Assembly (NCBI GenBank): GCA_022449545.1
Contig: JAKUPN010000009.1
Span: 34,340-98,339, forward strand
Reading direction: 5' to 3'
Origin: Alphaproteobacteria bacterium
GTDB taxonomy: Bacteria > Pseudomonadota > Alphaproteobacteria > UBA6615
DNA length: 64,000 nt
Shown: piece by piece, positions 26,822 to 36,289 of the stretch
Layout of the letters: each line of letters opens with the position of its first letter
How positions within the stretch are numbered: position 1 is the stretch's first letter
Translations under genes and position numbers: made by a program
Notes under the pieces: generated by a model
Seen by the model: the letters and a program-made list of their open reading frames with translations, nothing else
Database searches by the model: none
Told to the model about the DNA's origin: nothing

Positions 26822-28051
26822 TTATGGATTTAAACCAGTATAGCGCAAAATATAAATTCCATGATTTTTATCAGACACATAGATGTTCCCTCGTTTGTCA
26901 ACAATGACATCCTCTGTCTGAGCCACTAGCTTAGTAGCTGGTAATAGGCCTCTTCTTTCTTTGGGATCAGGTGGAACAAAATAGCCTACCTCTTGGGGCA
27001 GTCTTTCATCTGAAATATCATAAATTCTCAACCCGCCATTAAAATAAGTCACAAAAGACAGGTCTTCACCTTGGTAAAGAATATCCTGATGCTGGGGTTG
27101 GTGTTGATTATGGGGGCCAAAGCGCCCTCCCCTTTCACAAAAGTTTTTATAAGGAGCTTCTTCCGGAGGAACCGGTAGTGGGAATAAAGATATAAGATGA
27201 GGATTTTTCTCATCACTTATATCAACCATACCACAGTAACCAAGAGGTTCTTCACAATTTTCTTTTATTGCTTCAGAATTAACAATAACCAAATCTCTTC
27301 CATTTAGAGGAAGAGCTGTATGTACAGAGATAAAATTCACAAAGGGGGGTGAAAAAGGCAAGTCACTTACCATAGTCGGCTGAGTTTTATCAGAAATATC
27401 TAAAATGACAAATCCCCCTGCACCGTATGGAAGGAAAGCACGATCACCTTTAATGTATGCTCCTCCGTGCAGCATGGTTCCCAACCGAGGTCCGTCTTCA
27501 CCTCCTGCAATCCATTGTCCAGGTCTCCACCAACGTCCAACTTCAACTGGGTTGCTTGGATCTATTATGTCTACTATCTGCAATATTTGACCTATGTAAC
27601 CTTCTGGTAGCCCTGTAGCATATACATATCTCCCACCATCATAATAATTTCTATGTGTTCCATCTCCACCTGTTTTAAAATGACCTATAAGTTTAGGATC
27701 CTCCGGATCATCGAGACCCCAGATCAAAAACCCCTCCCCATTTGGTTCACCAGGTGTATTACCCCAACCCTCCATTATCTTTTCCTGAGAAGTAATCATA
27801 AGACCATCAGCAATTTGAACTTGAAGTGTCCAAGTGTTAGATGGTCCTTCGATAAATCTAACAAATCTAGGGTTGGCCGGATCTGTCACCTCAACAATAG
27901 AAAAGCCTGGGTGCCAGAACTTAGCGGTATATAAATACCAGCGGTCGCCAGACTTATGCAAAGCTAGCTTGAAACCTGGTCTACCCTCTAGATCGCAATA
28001 TCCAATTTTTTCTACATTTAAAGAAAAACTATCTCCCGAAGGATAGGTCAT
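26822..28051 (-). CDS. LVIVD-repeat beta-propeller protein
   Basis: A 409-residue protein made of repeated strands that end in phrases such as IVEVTDPANPRFV, IVDIIDPSNPVEV, ILDISDKTQP, MVDISDEKNPH and IYDISDERLPQ. Each marks one blade of the LVIVD propeller, and at least five blades are visible. No signal peptide is evident, unlike many LVIVD proteins, which are surface or periplasmic. The His-rich loop GPHNQHQPQHQD near 318 may bind metal or a ligand. An AGAGGG site precedes the start. It lies 27 bases upstream of the permease gene on the same strand and is divergent from a GntR regulator. Function unknown. Confidence 0.8.
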   Translation of the reverse strand: MTYPSGDSFSLNVEKIGYCDLEGRPGFKLALHKSGDRWYLYTAKFWHPGFSIVEVTDPANPRFVRFIEGPSNTWTLQVQIADGLMITSQEKIMEGWGNTPGEPNGEGFLIWGLDDPEDPKLIGHFKTGGDGTHRNYYDGGRYVYATGLPEGYIGQILQIVDIIDPSNPVEVGRWWRPGQWIAGGEDGPRLGTMLHGGAYIKGDRAFLPYGAGGFVILDISDKTQPTMVSDLPFSPPFVNFISVHTALPLNGRDLVIVNSEAIKENCEEPLGYCGMVDISDEKNPHLISLFPLPVPPEEAPYKNFCERGGRFGPHNQHQPQHQDILYQGEDLSFVTYFNGGLRIYDISDERLPQEVGYFVPPDPKERRGLLPATKLVAQTEDVIVDKRGNIYVSDKNHGIYILRYTGLNP

Positions 28052-28175
28052 GACATGCCCTCTGTTATAAGATTCATATTTAAAATCACATATTTTATCA
28101 TCTTTAGCACTAGTACGTGACTAATAAATTTCATAAGGGTCTAGATTATTTGCGTTTATCAGTCAAAAATATCAA

Positions 28176-28925
28176 ATGACTTCAAATATAGATGATCATA
28201 GACGACCACGTTATCAAATCATAGCTGATGATCTGATTACTGAAATAACCTCTAATAGGATTACGGTAGGTTCTAGCTTACCTACAGAAAAAGAATTATG
28301 TCGTTATTACGAGGTCAGCAGATATACTGTTCGTGAAGCACTCAGAGTTCTTAGAGAAATGGGGCTTATTAGCATTCGTCGTGGCTCAGGAACAAAAGTT
28401 TTATCTGCAAAACCCAAGGATGCTTACGTACAGTCAGTAAATAGTCTTTCAGAATTATTAAGGTATCCAGAAACTAGGTTCTCTCTAAAAAAATCAGGCA
28501 TGGCCATGATCGACAGGAACCTTGCCAATACTCTTAATATAAAAAAAGAAGTTTGGTTTCAGATAAGTGGTATCCGCCGTTCAAATTCTTCAAATACTCC
28601 TATTTGTTGGCAAGACGTTTACGTTTTACCAGAATATGAAGATGCTGCAAGACGAGTACCTTTCAGCCATCATGCTGTGCATCAAATTATTGAATTACGC
28701 CATGGATCATTAATAGAAGAAGCACAACTAAACATATTTGCAAGCCAGATAGACCGTCCTTTAGCAAGACATCTTGAGGTTCAAGAAGGTTCTTCTGCTA
28801 TGACAATAATTCGTCTCTATCATGATAATAAAGGACGTTTATTTGAAATAACTAGAAGTATTCACCCAGAGGGACGTTTCGTTTATTCGCTGCACATGAA
28901 ACATGACAAACAAAACAGGGAATAA
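28176..28925 (+). CDS. GntR-family transcriptional regulator (HutC/UTRA type)
   Basis: A 249-residue regulator. The N-terminal winged helix has the GntR signature: LPTEKELCRYYEVSRYTVRE, then LRVLREMGLISIRRGSGTKV (about 38-77). The C-terminal UTRA-like effector domain spans about 90-240. The HutC subfamily senses small acids or sugars. It is divergent from the LVIVD/permease pair and convergent with the enolase-superfamily gene, so it plausibly controls one of those sets. The ATG has no clear ribosome binding site. A weak dyad (TAGT, 5 bases, ACTA at 28111-28123) lies in the 124-base divergent region but is too short to call. Confidence 0.87.
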   Translation: MTSNIDDHRRPRYQIIADDLITEITSNRITVGSSLPTEKELCRYYEVSRYTVREALRVLREMGLISIRRGSGTKVLSAKPKDAYVQSVNSLSELLRYPETRFSLKKSGMAMIDRNLANTLNIKKEVWFQISGIRRSNSSNTPICWQDVYVLPEYEDAARRVPFSHHAVHQIIELRHGSLIEEAQLNIFASQIDRPLARHLEVQEGSSAMTIIRLYHDNKGRLFEITRSIHPEGRFVYSLHMKHDKQNRE

Positions 28926-28935
28926 AAAATATTTA

Positions 28936-30036
28936 TTATTTGAATGCAGCCAGTTCATTAACAATATCTTCGTCAACCTCAACACCAAGACCTGCTCCAT
29001 CAGGTAAGATTGCTAGTCCAGAATCAACAACAATTGGGTTTCGAACAAGATCTTTTGCGACATACTGTTTAGTGATACTCAGCCCCCAATTTAATGAAGG
29101 AGCAGCAGCAGAAATATGAAGAACTGCAGCACTTGATATACTTGACTCCGCAACCTTTCCAGCCATATTCACATTCATGCCTAACTCATCACAAACACAA
29201 GCGGCCTCATAGGCACGAGTTATGCCACCCAACTTGATCATTTTCAAGCTACCACCTTTTGCAGCTGACATTTCCTTATGAGTTTTTATATCCCTTACAC
29301 TGTGCAGCCCTTCATCGGCCCCAATATCAATCTTAGAGTGTCTTTGAACCAGGGCCATACCATCTAAATCAGAGCCTAATATTGGCTGTTCAACAAAGTC
29401 TAAGCTCTCACCAACGTTTTCAACAAACTCGACTGCCTTCTCGCGACTCCAGCCTTGATTTGCATCAGCAGAAAGCTGCACCCCACTGTTAACTAGGTCA
29501 CGAATACGAATAGAACGTTCGACATCTTCTTCTACTGGATTAGATCCAACTTTTATTTTGAAAGATTTAAAGCCCTCTTCTAATTTCTGACTACCATCCC
29601 TGAGATCATCTTCCAGCTTTCCTGATGCTAGCATCCATAAAACTGGCATCTTCGTTCTTTTTACGGTTCCCAATAATTCAGCAACAGTTTTTTGTTGGGC
29701 CTTTCCGGCTATGTCGTAAAATGCCATTTCCAATAAGGTCTTAGCACTTGCATTGCCATAAAGTCTAAAATCCATCAGAGAGAGATTCTCAGCAAACTCG
29801 GATGGGTCTCGACCTACGAAAAATGGGGTTAAATAGTTTATAGCCGCAACCATACTTTCAATAGTTTCGCCGGTCATGCCAGGAGCTGCTGAAGCTTCTC
29901 CCCATCCAACTAAACCATTATCAGTACTCACCTTTACAAGAACATTATCGCTTGAATTGAAAACAAATCCTGCCATCTTTAGAGGTTTGGTCATCGGTAA
30001 AGAAATAGGAATCGCTTTGATATTAGATATTTTCAT
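28936..30036 (-). CDS. Mandelate racemase/muconate lactonizing enzyme family (enolase superfamily)
   Basis: Enolase-superfamily enzyme of 366 residues that removes a proton next to a carboxylate. It has the MLE-type signature: KxK with K160 and K162, metal ligands D191 (SADANQGW), E216 (VEQPI) and D241 (GADEG), and the base K268 (MIKLGG) on the opposite face. Two Lys bases favour the muconate cycloisomerase/N-acylamino-acid racemase/dipeptide epimerase group rather than mandelate racemase, which has a His-Asp pair. AGGAAA lies before the ATG. It is downstream of a 3HCDH-like gene and an SMP-30 gene on the same strand, so an acid or lactone pathway is likely. Confidence 0.88.
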   Translation of the reverse strand: MKISNIKAIPISLPMTKPLKMAGFVFNSSDNVLVKVSTDNGLVGWGEASAAPGMTGETIESMVAAINYLTPFFVGRDPSEFAENLSLMDFRLYGNASAKTLLEMAFYDIAGKAQQKTVAELLGTVKRTKMPVLWMLASGKLEDDLRDGSQKLEEGFKSFKIKVGSNPVEEDVERSIRIRDLVNSGVQLSADANQGWSREKAVEFVENVGESLDFVEQPILGSDLDGMALVQRHSKIDIGADEGLHSVRDIKTHKEMSAAKGGSLKMIKLGGITRAYEAACVCDELGMNVNMAGKVAESSISSAAVLHISAAAPSLNWGLSITKQYVAKDLVRNPIVVDSGLAILPDGAGLGVEVDEDIVNELAAFK

Positions 30037-30073
30037 AATATTTCCTAATGTTTTACTTTAACTTAGAATTAAA

Positions 30074-31006
30074 CTATTTGCCTACAAGCTTATCAAGTGA
30101 TCGAGGTTTTGGTTCTATAATTTCTTGACCAGAATCAGAGGCTAAATATTTTGATAAGTCTTTCAATCTGGAACTTGCTTGGTCACGAACTTTTTCTACG
30201 TCTATTCCACTCCAATCGTAAAATCCTTTGCCGTCACTTAAACCCCCTTCTCCGCGATTAACCATGTTTTGTATCATCTGATTTGGGGTATCAATGGGAT
30301 GTAACTCAGGAACAATAGATCTCTGAGCATCAGCGTGAATCCTTAACCCACTAATATCTTTCTGTTGTATTAGTCCGTTCAGACACATACGAGGGCCGAG
30401 CATTTTTCGTGCAGACATATCAATATCTGCAGGACTGGCAACACCATTCTCAATTAAATTGTAGCACTCATGCAATATAATATGCTGAAGTCTATTTATT
30501 AAAAATCCAACAACCGGTTGGTAAAGAACAACTGTTTCTTTCCCAGTTTCATTAAGTACTTTGGACACCAAATCGATATCTTCTTTTGGACAGCTTGGAC
30601 CCGCCATCACCTCTACAACAGACGTAGTTTCTGCTGGCATAAAGTAATGCAACCCTAGAAATCTTTTGGGATAAACTAAGTCGCTAGCAAGCTTAATCAA
30701 ATCTAGACCCGAAGTTCCGGATGAAATAAGCGGTGCACCCTTATACTTATCTTCAACGAGACGATACACCTCCTTTTTATCCTCAAGGTTCTCAGGCACG
30801 AACTCTATAACTAAATCAGGCAATGCGTCAGGTAATTTTTCATAAAATGCTATTCGCTCGTCGGTTCCACTAAGTTGCTTACCTCTAGACGAAACAACTG
30901 AAACTTTAAAATTAGCTTTTACGAAGGTATTGGCAACAGCTTTACCCATTACCCCATAACCAAAAATTAGAATATTTTTTATTACTAAAGTGTTTGGAGG
31001 ACTCAT
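30074..31006 (-). CDS. 3-hydroxyacyl-CoA dehydrogenase-family oxidoreductase (copy 1)
   Basis: A 310-residue NAD-dependent enzyme. The Rossmann motif is GYGVMGKA (about 16-23). The catalytic His is in LGLHYFMP, and the helical C-terminal domain follows from about 185 (VGFLINRLQ, typical of 3HCDH). It is shorter than fatty-acid oxidation enzymes fused to a hydratase and lies nearer the single-domain 3-hydroxybutyryl-CoA or L-gulonate 3-dehydrogenase-like group. Preceded by TTAGGAAA. The genes downstream and upstream on the same strand (racemase family and SMP-30 lactonase) point to a sugar-acid pathway rather than fatty acids, but this is inference. Confidence 0.84.
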   Translation of the reverse strand: MSPPNTLVIKNILIFGYGVMGKAVANTFVKANFKVSVVSSRGKQLSGTDERIAFYEKLPDALPDLVIEFVPENLEDKKEVYRLVEDKYKGAPLISSGTSGLDLIKLASDLVYPKRFLGLHYFMPAETTSVVEVMAGPSCPKEDIDLVSKVLNETGKETVVLYQPVVGFLINRLQHIILHECYNLIENGVASPADIDMSARKMLGPRMCLNGLIQQKDISGLRIHADAQRSIVPELHPIDTPNQMIQNMVNRGEGGLSDGKGFYDWSGIDVEKVRDQASSRLKDLSKYLASDSGQEIIEPKPRSLDKLVGK

Positions 31007-31044
31007 TTATTTTCCTAATGTAAAATTAAGAAGTATCATTTTAT

Positions 31045-31968
31045 TTAACTATGACCGTACATTGTTTTCCCCGCTATTGGGAAATCAACTTGCATAATAT
31101 TTCCATTCAAAGAGTCAGTAATAAATAGCTGTTTATTGTCAGGCCCTCCAAAGGCAATATTTGTCATAAGACGATGCTCACTGCCAGCATGTATTAGATG
31201 AGTTGGCAAACCATTATTATCAAAGCGCCAGATACCAACTCCCAAGTGACATACCAGTAAGCCATCCTCAGAGTCTGTTTCAATTCCATCAGGACCCGCA
31301 TGACCACCAGATAATTGTATAGCAACTCCCGTCTTGGATACATTACCATCAGCCATAAGCGGCAGTCTCCAAATTTGCTGAGTACGAGTAACAGCAACAA
31401 AACACTGATTTTCTGATATATTTAAAGTTATTCCGTTAGGGCTGGGTATGTTCACTGCGAGACGATCCAGGCTACCATCTGCTCCCCATCTAAATACTCT
31501 TCCTGTGGGATCAACAACCCCTGTCTGCCCTTGATCAGTAAAATAAAGGTCTCCATCTTTACTAAAATGAAGATCATTTGTTCCTTTAAACCCCTCACTA
31601 AATACAGACCCTAAAACAGTTGTTACACTGCCGCTTTCAGGGTTGACTTCCATTATTCCATATTTGTAACAAGCAACAAATATTCTTCCATCTTTATGAA
31701 TTTTTAAACCATTAGGCCACCCATCATATTCAGCAACGAGTTCAATATCTCCTCCCGGAGGAATTCTAAATATGCGTCCAAACGGTATATCAGTGAAATA
31801 TAGATTACCTTGTCTATCAAATGATGGTCCCTCGAGAAAACACTCAACCTCAGCCCCTTGTCGATTTGGATCAGACCAATCAGAACGACGACGATCACGA
31901 AACTTTTCTGGTAATGGCTGAAAGACCTTAGCTTCTATTAATTCTAATTCTTTAAATGGGTTTAGCAT
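31045..31968 (-). CDS. SMP-30/gluconolactonase family protein
   Basis: A 307-residue six-bladed beta-propeller lactonase. Metal-binding positions seen are Glu in LEGPSF (E46), Asn in PNGITLN near 178, and Asp in GPDGIETDSEDG near 228. It hydrolyses sugar lactones or similar esters in the cytosol, as no signal peptide is visible. A short CTGGA lies before the ATG. It is the first gene of the leftward set SMP-30, 3HCDH-like, enolase-superfamily, whose spacings of 38 and 37 bases support an operon. It is divergent from the enoyl-CoA hydratase gene at 32162. Confidence 0.86.
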   Translation of the reverse strand: MLNPFKELELIEAKVFQPLPEKFRDRRRSDWSDPNRQGAEVECFLEGPSFDRQGNLYFTDIPFGRIFRIPPGGDIELVAEYDGWPNGLKIHKDGRIFVACYKYGIMEVNPESGSVTTVLGSVFSEGFKGTNDLHFSKDGDLYFTDQGQTGVVDPTGRVFRWGADGSLDRLAVNIPSPNGITLNISENQCFVAVTRTQQIWRLPLMADGNVSKTGVAIQLSGGHAGPDGIETDSEDGLLVCHLGVGIWRFDNNGLPTHLIHAGSEHRLMTNIAFGGPDNKQLFITDSLNGNIMQVDFPIAGKTMYGHS

Positions 31969-32161
31969 TCCAGAAAACTCCCGATAATTAATTTTAAATA
32001 ATGAATTTAAGTAAATATAAACTGCATATTGTTGGCGAGAAAAAAACTCTTTATATGTTGGGACAAGTTATACAATCTAGCAAATGAATACAAATATCTG
32101 TTAATTAAACTTCGGTAAATTAGTTAAATAATAAGATTATATGTTTAGGAGGAAATTATTT

Positions 32162-33037
32162 ATGTCAAATATGCCCACATCAGACGATTTCAATGACATT
32201 CTTTTTGAAGTCAAGAACAACGTTGCCTGGATAACAATTAACCGACCAAAGTCCCGAAACGCGTTTCGTGAACACACTCTGGATGAACTAATAATGGCGT
32301 TCAAGTCTACTAGAAATGACCCATCAATAGCATGTGCAGTAGTAACTGGTGCTGGTGATGTTTCATTCTCAGCTGGTGGAGATTTTGGCGCAATGATGAA
32401 GCTGAATTGGGCTAATGCCTATCATTGGAATGATAGAATGCTTGGAACAGCCATGACCATCCGTGGGCTGCCCATTCCCGTAATTGCCATGGTAAATGGT
32501 TGGTGCATGGGCGGAGGACATGAGCTTGCCCTTTGGTGCGATATGGTTATTGCTTCCGACAATGCAATGTTTGGTCAATCAGGCGCCAAAGTAGGAGCTT
32601 GTCCAACTGTTGGTGCAACACAATACATCCCTAGAATGATTGGCGAACGACTAGCCCGAGAAATGATATTCTTAGCTCGAACATTCACTGCCGAAGAAGC
32701 AGTTAGCATAGGACTGATTAATAAAGTAGTTCCTCAAGGAGACCTTCGAGCAGAGACCGAAAAATGGTGTGAAACAATTAAGTCGCACAGCGGACAGACA
32801 ATTAGAATGACAAAAAAATCTTTGAATCACGAATCAGACGAACTCTATGCTTCATGGCAGCATGGCATGGAATTACTTGCTCATGTTTGGGGAAGTCCTG
32901 AGGCTAATGAAGGCATGGAAGCTTTTCTTGAAAAACGCAAGCCAAACTTTATGCAGTTTCGGATGAAGAATAAGAAAGCTGTAGATCAATATCTTGATGA
33001 TTTTAATAATAATCGGAATCAAACAAAACCTGAATAA
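32162..33037 (+). CDS. Enoyl-CoA hydratase/isomerase-family protein
   Basis: Crotonase-fold enzyme of 291 residues from the ATG at 32162. An AGGAGG lies seven bases before this codon, so the in-frame ATG seven codons upstream is not the start. The oxyanion hole is formed by FSAGGDF (near 64) and MGGGHEL (near 113), typical of the fold. The acid residue used by classical hydratases after the second loop is not obvious, as the loop reads AKVGACPTVG. The activity could be hydratase, isomerase or a decarboxylase. It lies 49 bases before a family III CoA-transferase, which may supply its CoA ester. Confidence 0.86.
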   Translation: MSNMPTSDDFNDILFEVKNNVAWITINRPKSRNAFREHTLDELIMAFKSTRNDPSIACAVVTGAGDVSFSAGGDFGAMMKLNWANAYHWNDRMLGTAMTIRGLPIPVIAMVNGWCMGGGHELALWCDMVIASDNAMFGQSGAKVGACPTVGATQYIPRMIGERLAREMIFLARTFTAEEAVSIGLINKVVPQGDLRAETEKWCETIKSHSGQTIRMTKKSLNHESDELYASWQHGMELLAHVWGSPEANEGMEAFLEKRKPNFMQFRMKNKKAVDQYLDDFNNNRNQTKPE

Positions 33038-33086
33038 GGTATAAGAACTTATTAGGATCAACAAAAACTTATAGAAAAGTACTAAT

Positions 33087-34289
33087 ATGAAGAAAATTTC
33101 TGAGCCCGGTGTCCTCAATAATATTTTGGTCATAGATTTAACTAGAGTTTTAGCCGGCCCTTTCTGCACAATGTTATTAGGAGACATGGGCGCAGATGTG
33201 ATCAAGGTCGAACAACCGGGCAGAGGAGATGATACTAGAAGCTGGGGGCCACCATTTGTCGGAGATGAATCTGCTTACTTTTTGGGAGCCAATCGTAACA
33301 AGAGAGGCATTACACTCAACCTCAAACACCCTTCTGGCCAAAAAGTGCTGAAGGAACTTTTACAAAAAGCAGACGTAGTTATTGATAATTTTAAGTTAGG
33401 AACATTATCAAAATTAGGTTTCGATGATGAATGGTTTAAAATTAATGCACCCCAGATTATTCGCTGCTCGATACTAGGTTACGGATCAACTGGCCCTCGA
33501 GCAGGTTTACCTGGTTATGATTTTCTATTGCAAGCAGAAAGTGGTTTAATGAATATAACGGGTGAGTCAGACGGAGACCCAATGAAACTTGGAGTAGCCA
33601 TCGTTGATCTCTGTACGGGATTATATGCACTATCAACAATTTTAGGCGCTATTAATGCCCGACATTCATCAGGCTTAGGCCAATCAATAGAAGTTTCACT
33701 TTACGATACTGGTGTATCATTATTGGCCAATGTTGCTTCAAACTTTCTTATATCCGGAAAGACAGCTGGCCGTTACGGTAATGGCCACCCTAATATCGTA
33801 CCATATAACGCCTACCCTACTAAAGACGGTATGATTGCCCTTTCAATAGGAAATGATATGCAGTTTGCGAACTTTTCAAATGCTGTTGGAAAAACAAGCT
33901 GGTCTGAAGATGATAGATTTAAAAGAAATAGAGATAGAGTGGAAAACCGCGGAGCATGTGACGGTATGATTTCGGATTTATTTCAAACGAATACAACCAA
34001 TTTTTGGTTAGAAAAACTACAAACAGCAGAAGTGTCTTGTGCTCCAATAAATACCGTCGAACAAGCGCTAACAGCAACACACACAATCGCAAGAGAGCTC
34101 GTTACTACAACAAAACACACAACAGAGGGTGAGATAAAAATACCCGGTATTCCATTTCGTTTTTCACACAATCCCGCAACTATAAGAAAACCTCCTCCAT
34201 CACTCGGAGAACACACAGATGAGGTATTGGAAGAGCTCGGTAGATCTATAGAAGAAATATCAGAGTTAAGAGACTCAGGAGCTATTTAG
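33087..34289 (+). CDS. Family III CoA-transferase (CaiB/BaiF type), copy 1
   Basis: A 400-residue CoA-transferase of the formyl-CoA:oxalate fold. The N-terminal VLAGPFCTMLLGDMGADVIKVE signature lies within residues 21-43. The catalytic Asp is in the IVDLCTG segment (D174). The C-terminal interlocking domain ends in LGEHTDEVLEELG. Such enzymes move CoA between acids without ATP. Together with the hydratase just upstream, it could activate and hydrate an unsaturated acid. The ATG lacks an obvious ribosome binding site, suggesting coupling to the upstream gene. The partner acid is unknown. Copy 2 is at 58525. Confidence 0.88.
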   Translation: MKKISEPGVLNNILVIDLTRVLAGPFCTMLLGDMGADVIKVEQPGRGDDTRSWGPPFVGDESAYFLGANRNKRGITLNLKHPSGQKVLKELLQKADVVIDNFKLGTLSKLGFDDEWFKINAPQIIRCSILGYGSTGPRAGLPGYDFLLQAESGLMNITGESDGDPMKLGVAIVDLCTGLYALSTILGAINARHSSGLGQSIEVSLYDTGVSLLANVASNFLISGKTAGRYGNGHPNIVPYNAYPTKDGMIALSIGNDMQFANFSNAVGKTSWSEDDRFKRNRDRVENRGACDGMISDLFQTNTTNFWLEKLQTAEVSCAPINTVEQALTATHTIARELVTTTKHTTEGEIKIPGIPFRFSHNPATIRKPPPSLGEHTDEVLEELGRSIEEISELRDSGAI

Positions 34290-34345
34290 CATAAATAAAT
34301 ATACCAAAGTATTTAATCTAGAAACGCTAGTTATTAAACATCAAA

Positions 34346-35629
34346 TTATTGTTTTATTTCATCTATAGGTTTTAACTGATTTTCTGTGTTCGTGTCTGAT
34401 GATGGAGTAACATCTTCAACTTTACGATAAATTAATAAAACAATAACCAAACCAATGGCCAAAACTGCAAACATAACTCTGTAGGCCGATGAAGGACTCC
34501 GACCAATTTCATCAACAGCAAACATATCAATGATTGAACCGGTCAAGATCTGCATAAGAAAAACACCAGACCATGTACATAAATTTATAGCAGTAAAAAC
34601 TCGTCCACTATATTCATCAGGAAACAAACTGCGTACGTGCGCAAATAAAGGCCCAGCCATAGCAGCAGTCACTGCAAACGTAATCAATAAAGCAGTAACA
34701 ATAAATGTCGATGAACTACCGTTAATTGCCAACAAAGCAGTTGCTCCAGCAAAAACTAACAAACCACCGGTAACAACACCTCGTCGGGTATCAAACATGC
34801 GATCTAATGGACCATAAACGAGAGCCCCGACTATCCATGCAACAGAAACTAAAAATATAATATTTCCTCGTTCTACAATATTCAAAGAAAATACATCATT
34901 TAAGTATGGGCCAATCCATAAATTACGAACTGTTATTAATGTACCAAAAGTAGTCGATGTAACTGCAGCAAATAAATAAATTCGTTTATCAAGAAGCACA
35001 TATTTTAACCCATATATCACTTCCAATAAGGATTCCGATTTTATCTTTTTTTGCTGATCAGGAGGACGGTCACGAACAAATAATAATAAAGAAATAGCTG
35101 CAAGAAAGGTAATAACACCAACTACCTTCAAAGACGTTCTCCATCCATAACCGTCGACAGCTAATGCAAAAGGTGAAGCAGAAAGCAACATCCCTATCCC
35201 TCCAACAGCTACAGATACAGCCGTTGCTGTAGCAAGTCTATCTCTTGAAAACCACCTAGAAAGCAGCACTATTACTCCCATAAAAACTGGAGCTGCCCCA
35301 CAACCAATAAGAAATAAACCAACCCTAAGCATAAATACATTGTTAGCGGAAGCAAAAACAAAAGTACCCAAAGCAGCAAAAAGCATGAAACTAAACATTG
35401 AGAATCTAGGACCAAAACGATCTAGAAGCACTCCCACTGGAAGCTGCATCAATGCAGCCCCCAAAAATATTGCAGCTGGCAAACTTGCTAGCTGTCCAGG
35501 GGTTAAATCAAGTTCTGTTCGAAGGTCTGGTGCTATAAGCGCTGGCGCAGATCGTAAAAAATGAGCAAGTATGAACGCTAAACTTACTGCTGGGATCATA
35601 CCTAATACAATTCGAGTTCGTTTGTTCAA
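34346..35629 (-). CDS. Major facilitator superfamily transporter, copy 1
   Basis: A 427-residue inner-membrane transporter with twelve hydrophobic helices in two six-helix halves. The DRFGPR motif between TM2 and TM3 (near 70-75) is the MFS motif A. A cytoplasmic tail rich in Glu, Asn and Lys follows TM12. The start is read from a TTG at 35629 with only a weak purine-rich leader; the ATG ten codons further in would still give TM1. The convergent CoA-transferase and the upstream lipocalin-like gene do not reveal the substrate. An acid or anion symporter of the nitrate/oxalate kind is one possibility. Confidence 0.85.
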   Translation of the reverse strand: MNKRTRIVLGMIPAVSLAFILAHFLRSAPALIAPDLRTELDLTPGQLASLPAAIFLGAALMQLPVGVLLDRFGPRFSMFSFMLFAALGTFVFASANNVFMLRVGLFLIGCGAAPVFMGVIVLLSRWFSRDRLATATAVSVAVGGIGMLLSASPFALAVDGYGWRTSLKVVGVITFLAAISLLLFVRDRPPDQQKKIKSESLLEVIYGLKYVLLDKRIYLFAAVTSTTFGTLITVRNLWIGPYLNDVFSLNIVERGNIIFLVSVAWIVGALVYGPLDRMFDTRRGVVTGGLLVFAGATALLAINGSSSTFIVTALLITFAVTAAMAGPLFAHVRSLFPDEYSGRVFTAINLCTWSGVFLMQILTGSIIDMFAVDEIGRSPSSAYRVMFAVLAIGLVIVLLIYRKVEDVTPSSDTNTENQLKPIDEIKQ

Positions 35630-35710
35630 TTTTTTTCTTCATAGAAAATTGTCTTATGATTCATTTACGGAAATTTTCAGTCTATATAAAATAAAAAGAT
35701 TCATTAAAAA

Positions 35711-36130
35711 TCATAAACCTGTATTTCTTCGCCATTTAATTATTGCTGTGGTTGTACCATCATCTAATAACCCAGTAAAAACCATACGATCTCCATGATA
35801 ATCTACCGATCGATCACGTTTAGTTCCTACCCATACAGGGTTAGAACCAGTATCAATTTCATGAGTGACCACATTATCTTTAAGACTCCACTTGCCAGAG
35901 TAAGTCATAAAGCTATCAAAAGCTTCCGCTTTCTCAATCTCACTTGCACTATTAGTTAATGGCTTCCGCGCGCCTTTTTCTGTTATAGCCACCATATAGC
36001 CGTCAGGTGTATAGATAATTCTACCTTTAGGACTATTACCCAGCGTTGGAGTTTTATTACCCTCATCATCTTCAATGTATGTTTCTTCTAGTGTCCAAAC
36101 ACCCACGATGTCATCAGGTTTAATACCCAT
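35711..36130 (-). CDS. Lipocalin-like domain protein
   Basis: A 139-residue beta-barrel protein of the lipocalin-like 5 group. It starts with the VGVWTLEE strand, continues with KGRIIYTPDGYMVAI, a central YSGKWSLKDNVVTHEID stretch, and ends in IIKWRRNTG. Bacterial members are cytosolic and of unknown ligand; some lie next to oxygenases or hydrolases for aromatic and terpenoid compounds. No signal peptide is seen. The ATG has only a purine-rich leader. The gene is 160 bases downstream of a cupin gene on the same strand and 81 bases before the MFS gene. Confidence 0.77.
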   Translation of the reverse strand: MGIKPDDIVGVWTLEETYIEDDEGNKTPTLGNSPKGRIIYTPDGYMVAITEKGARKPLTNSASEIEKAEAFDSFMTYSGKWSLKDNVVTHEIDTGSNPVWVGTKRDRSVDYHGDRMVFTGLLDDGTTTAIIKWRRNTGL

Positions 36131-36289
36131 ATTAATTCTTTCTATTATATAAATATTTCAGCTTATGATCTGAAAGTTAATTGGAATCAGACAATTAGCA
36201 AATAATAAAACTCTATTTTCCTTATACTAAATTATTTGAAACCATATTGATATTAACTTCAAAACCCAATTGCTTTTCAAAATATCTTA

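Noticed and set aside
28111..28123. GntR operator (TAGT-5-ACTA)
   Set aside because: Arms of only four bases, not matching a HutC-type consensus well enough.
32029..32057. Promoter upstream of the enoyl-CoA hydratase (TTGTTG, 17 bases, TATATG)
   Set aside because: A modest match in A+T-rich DNA; not distinguishable from background.
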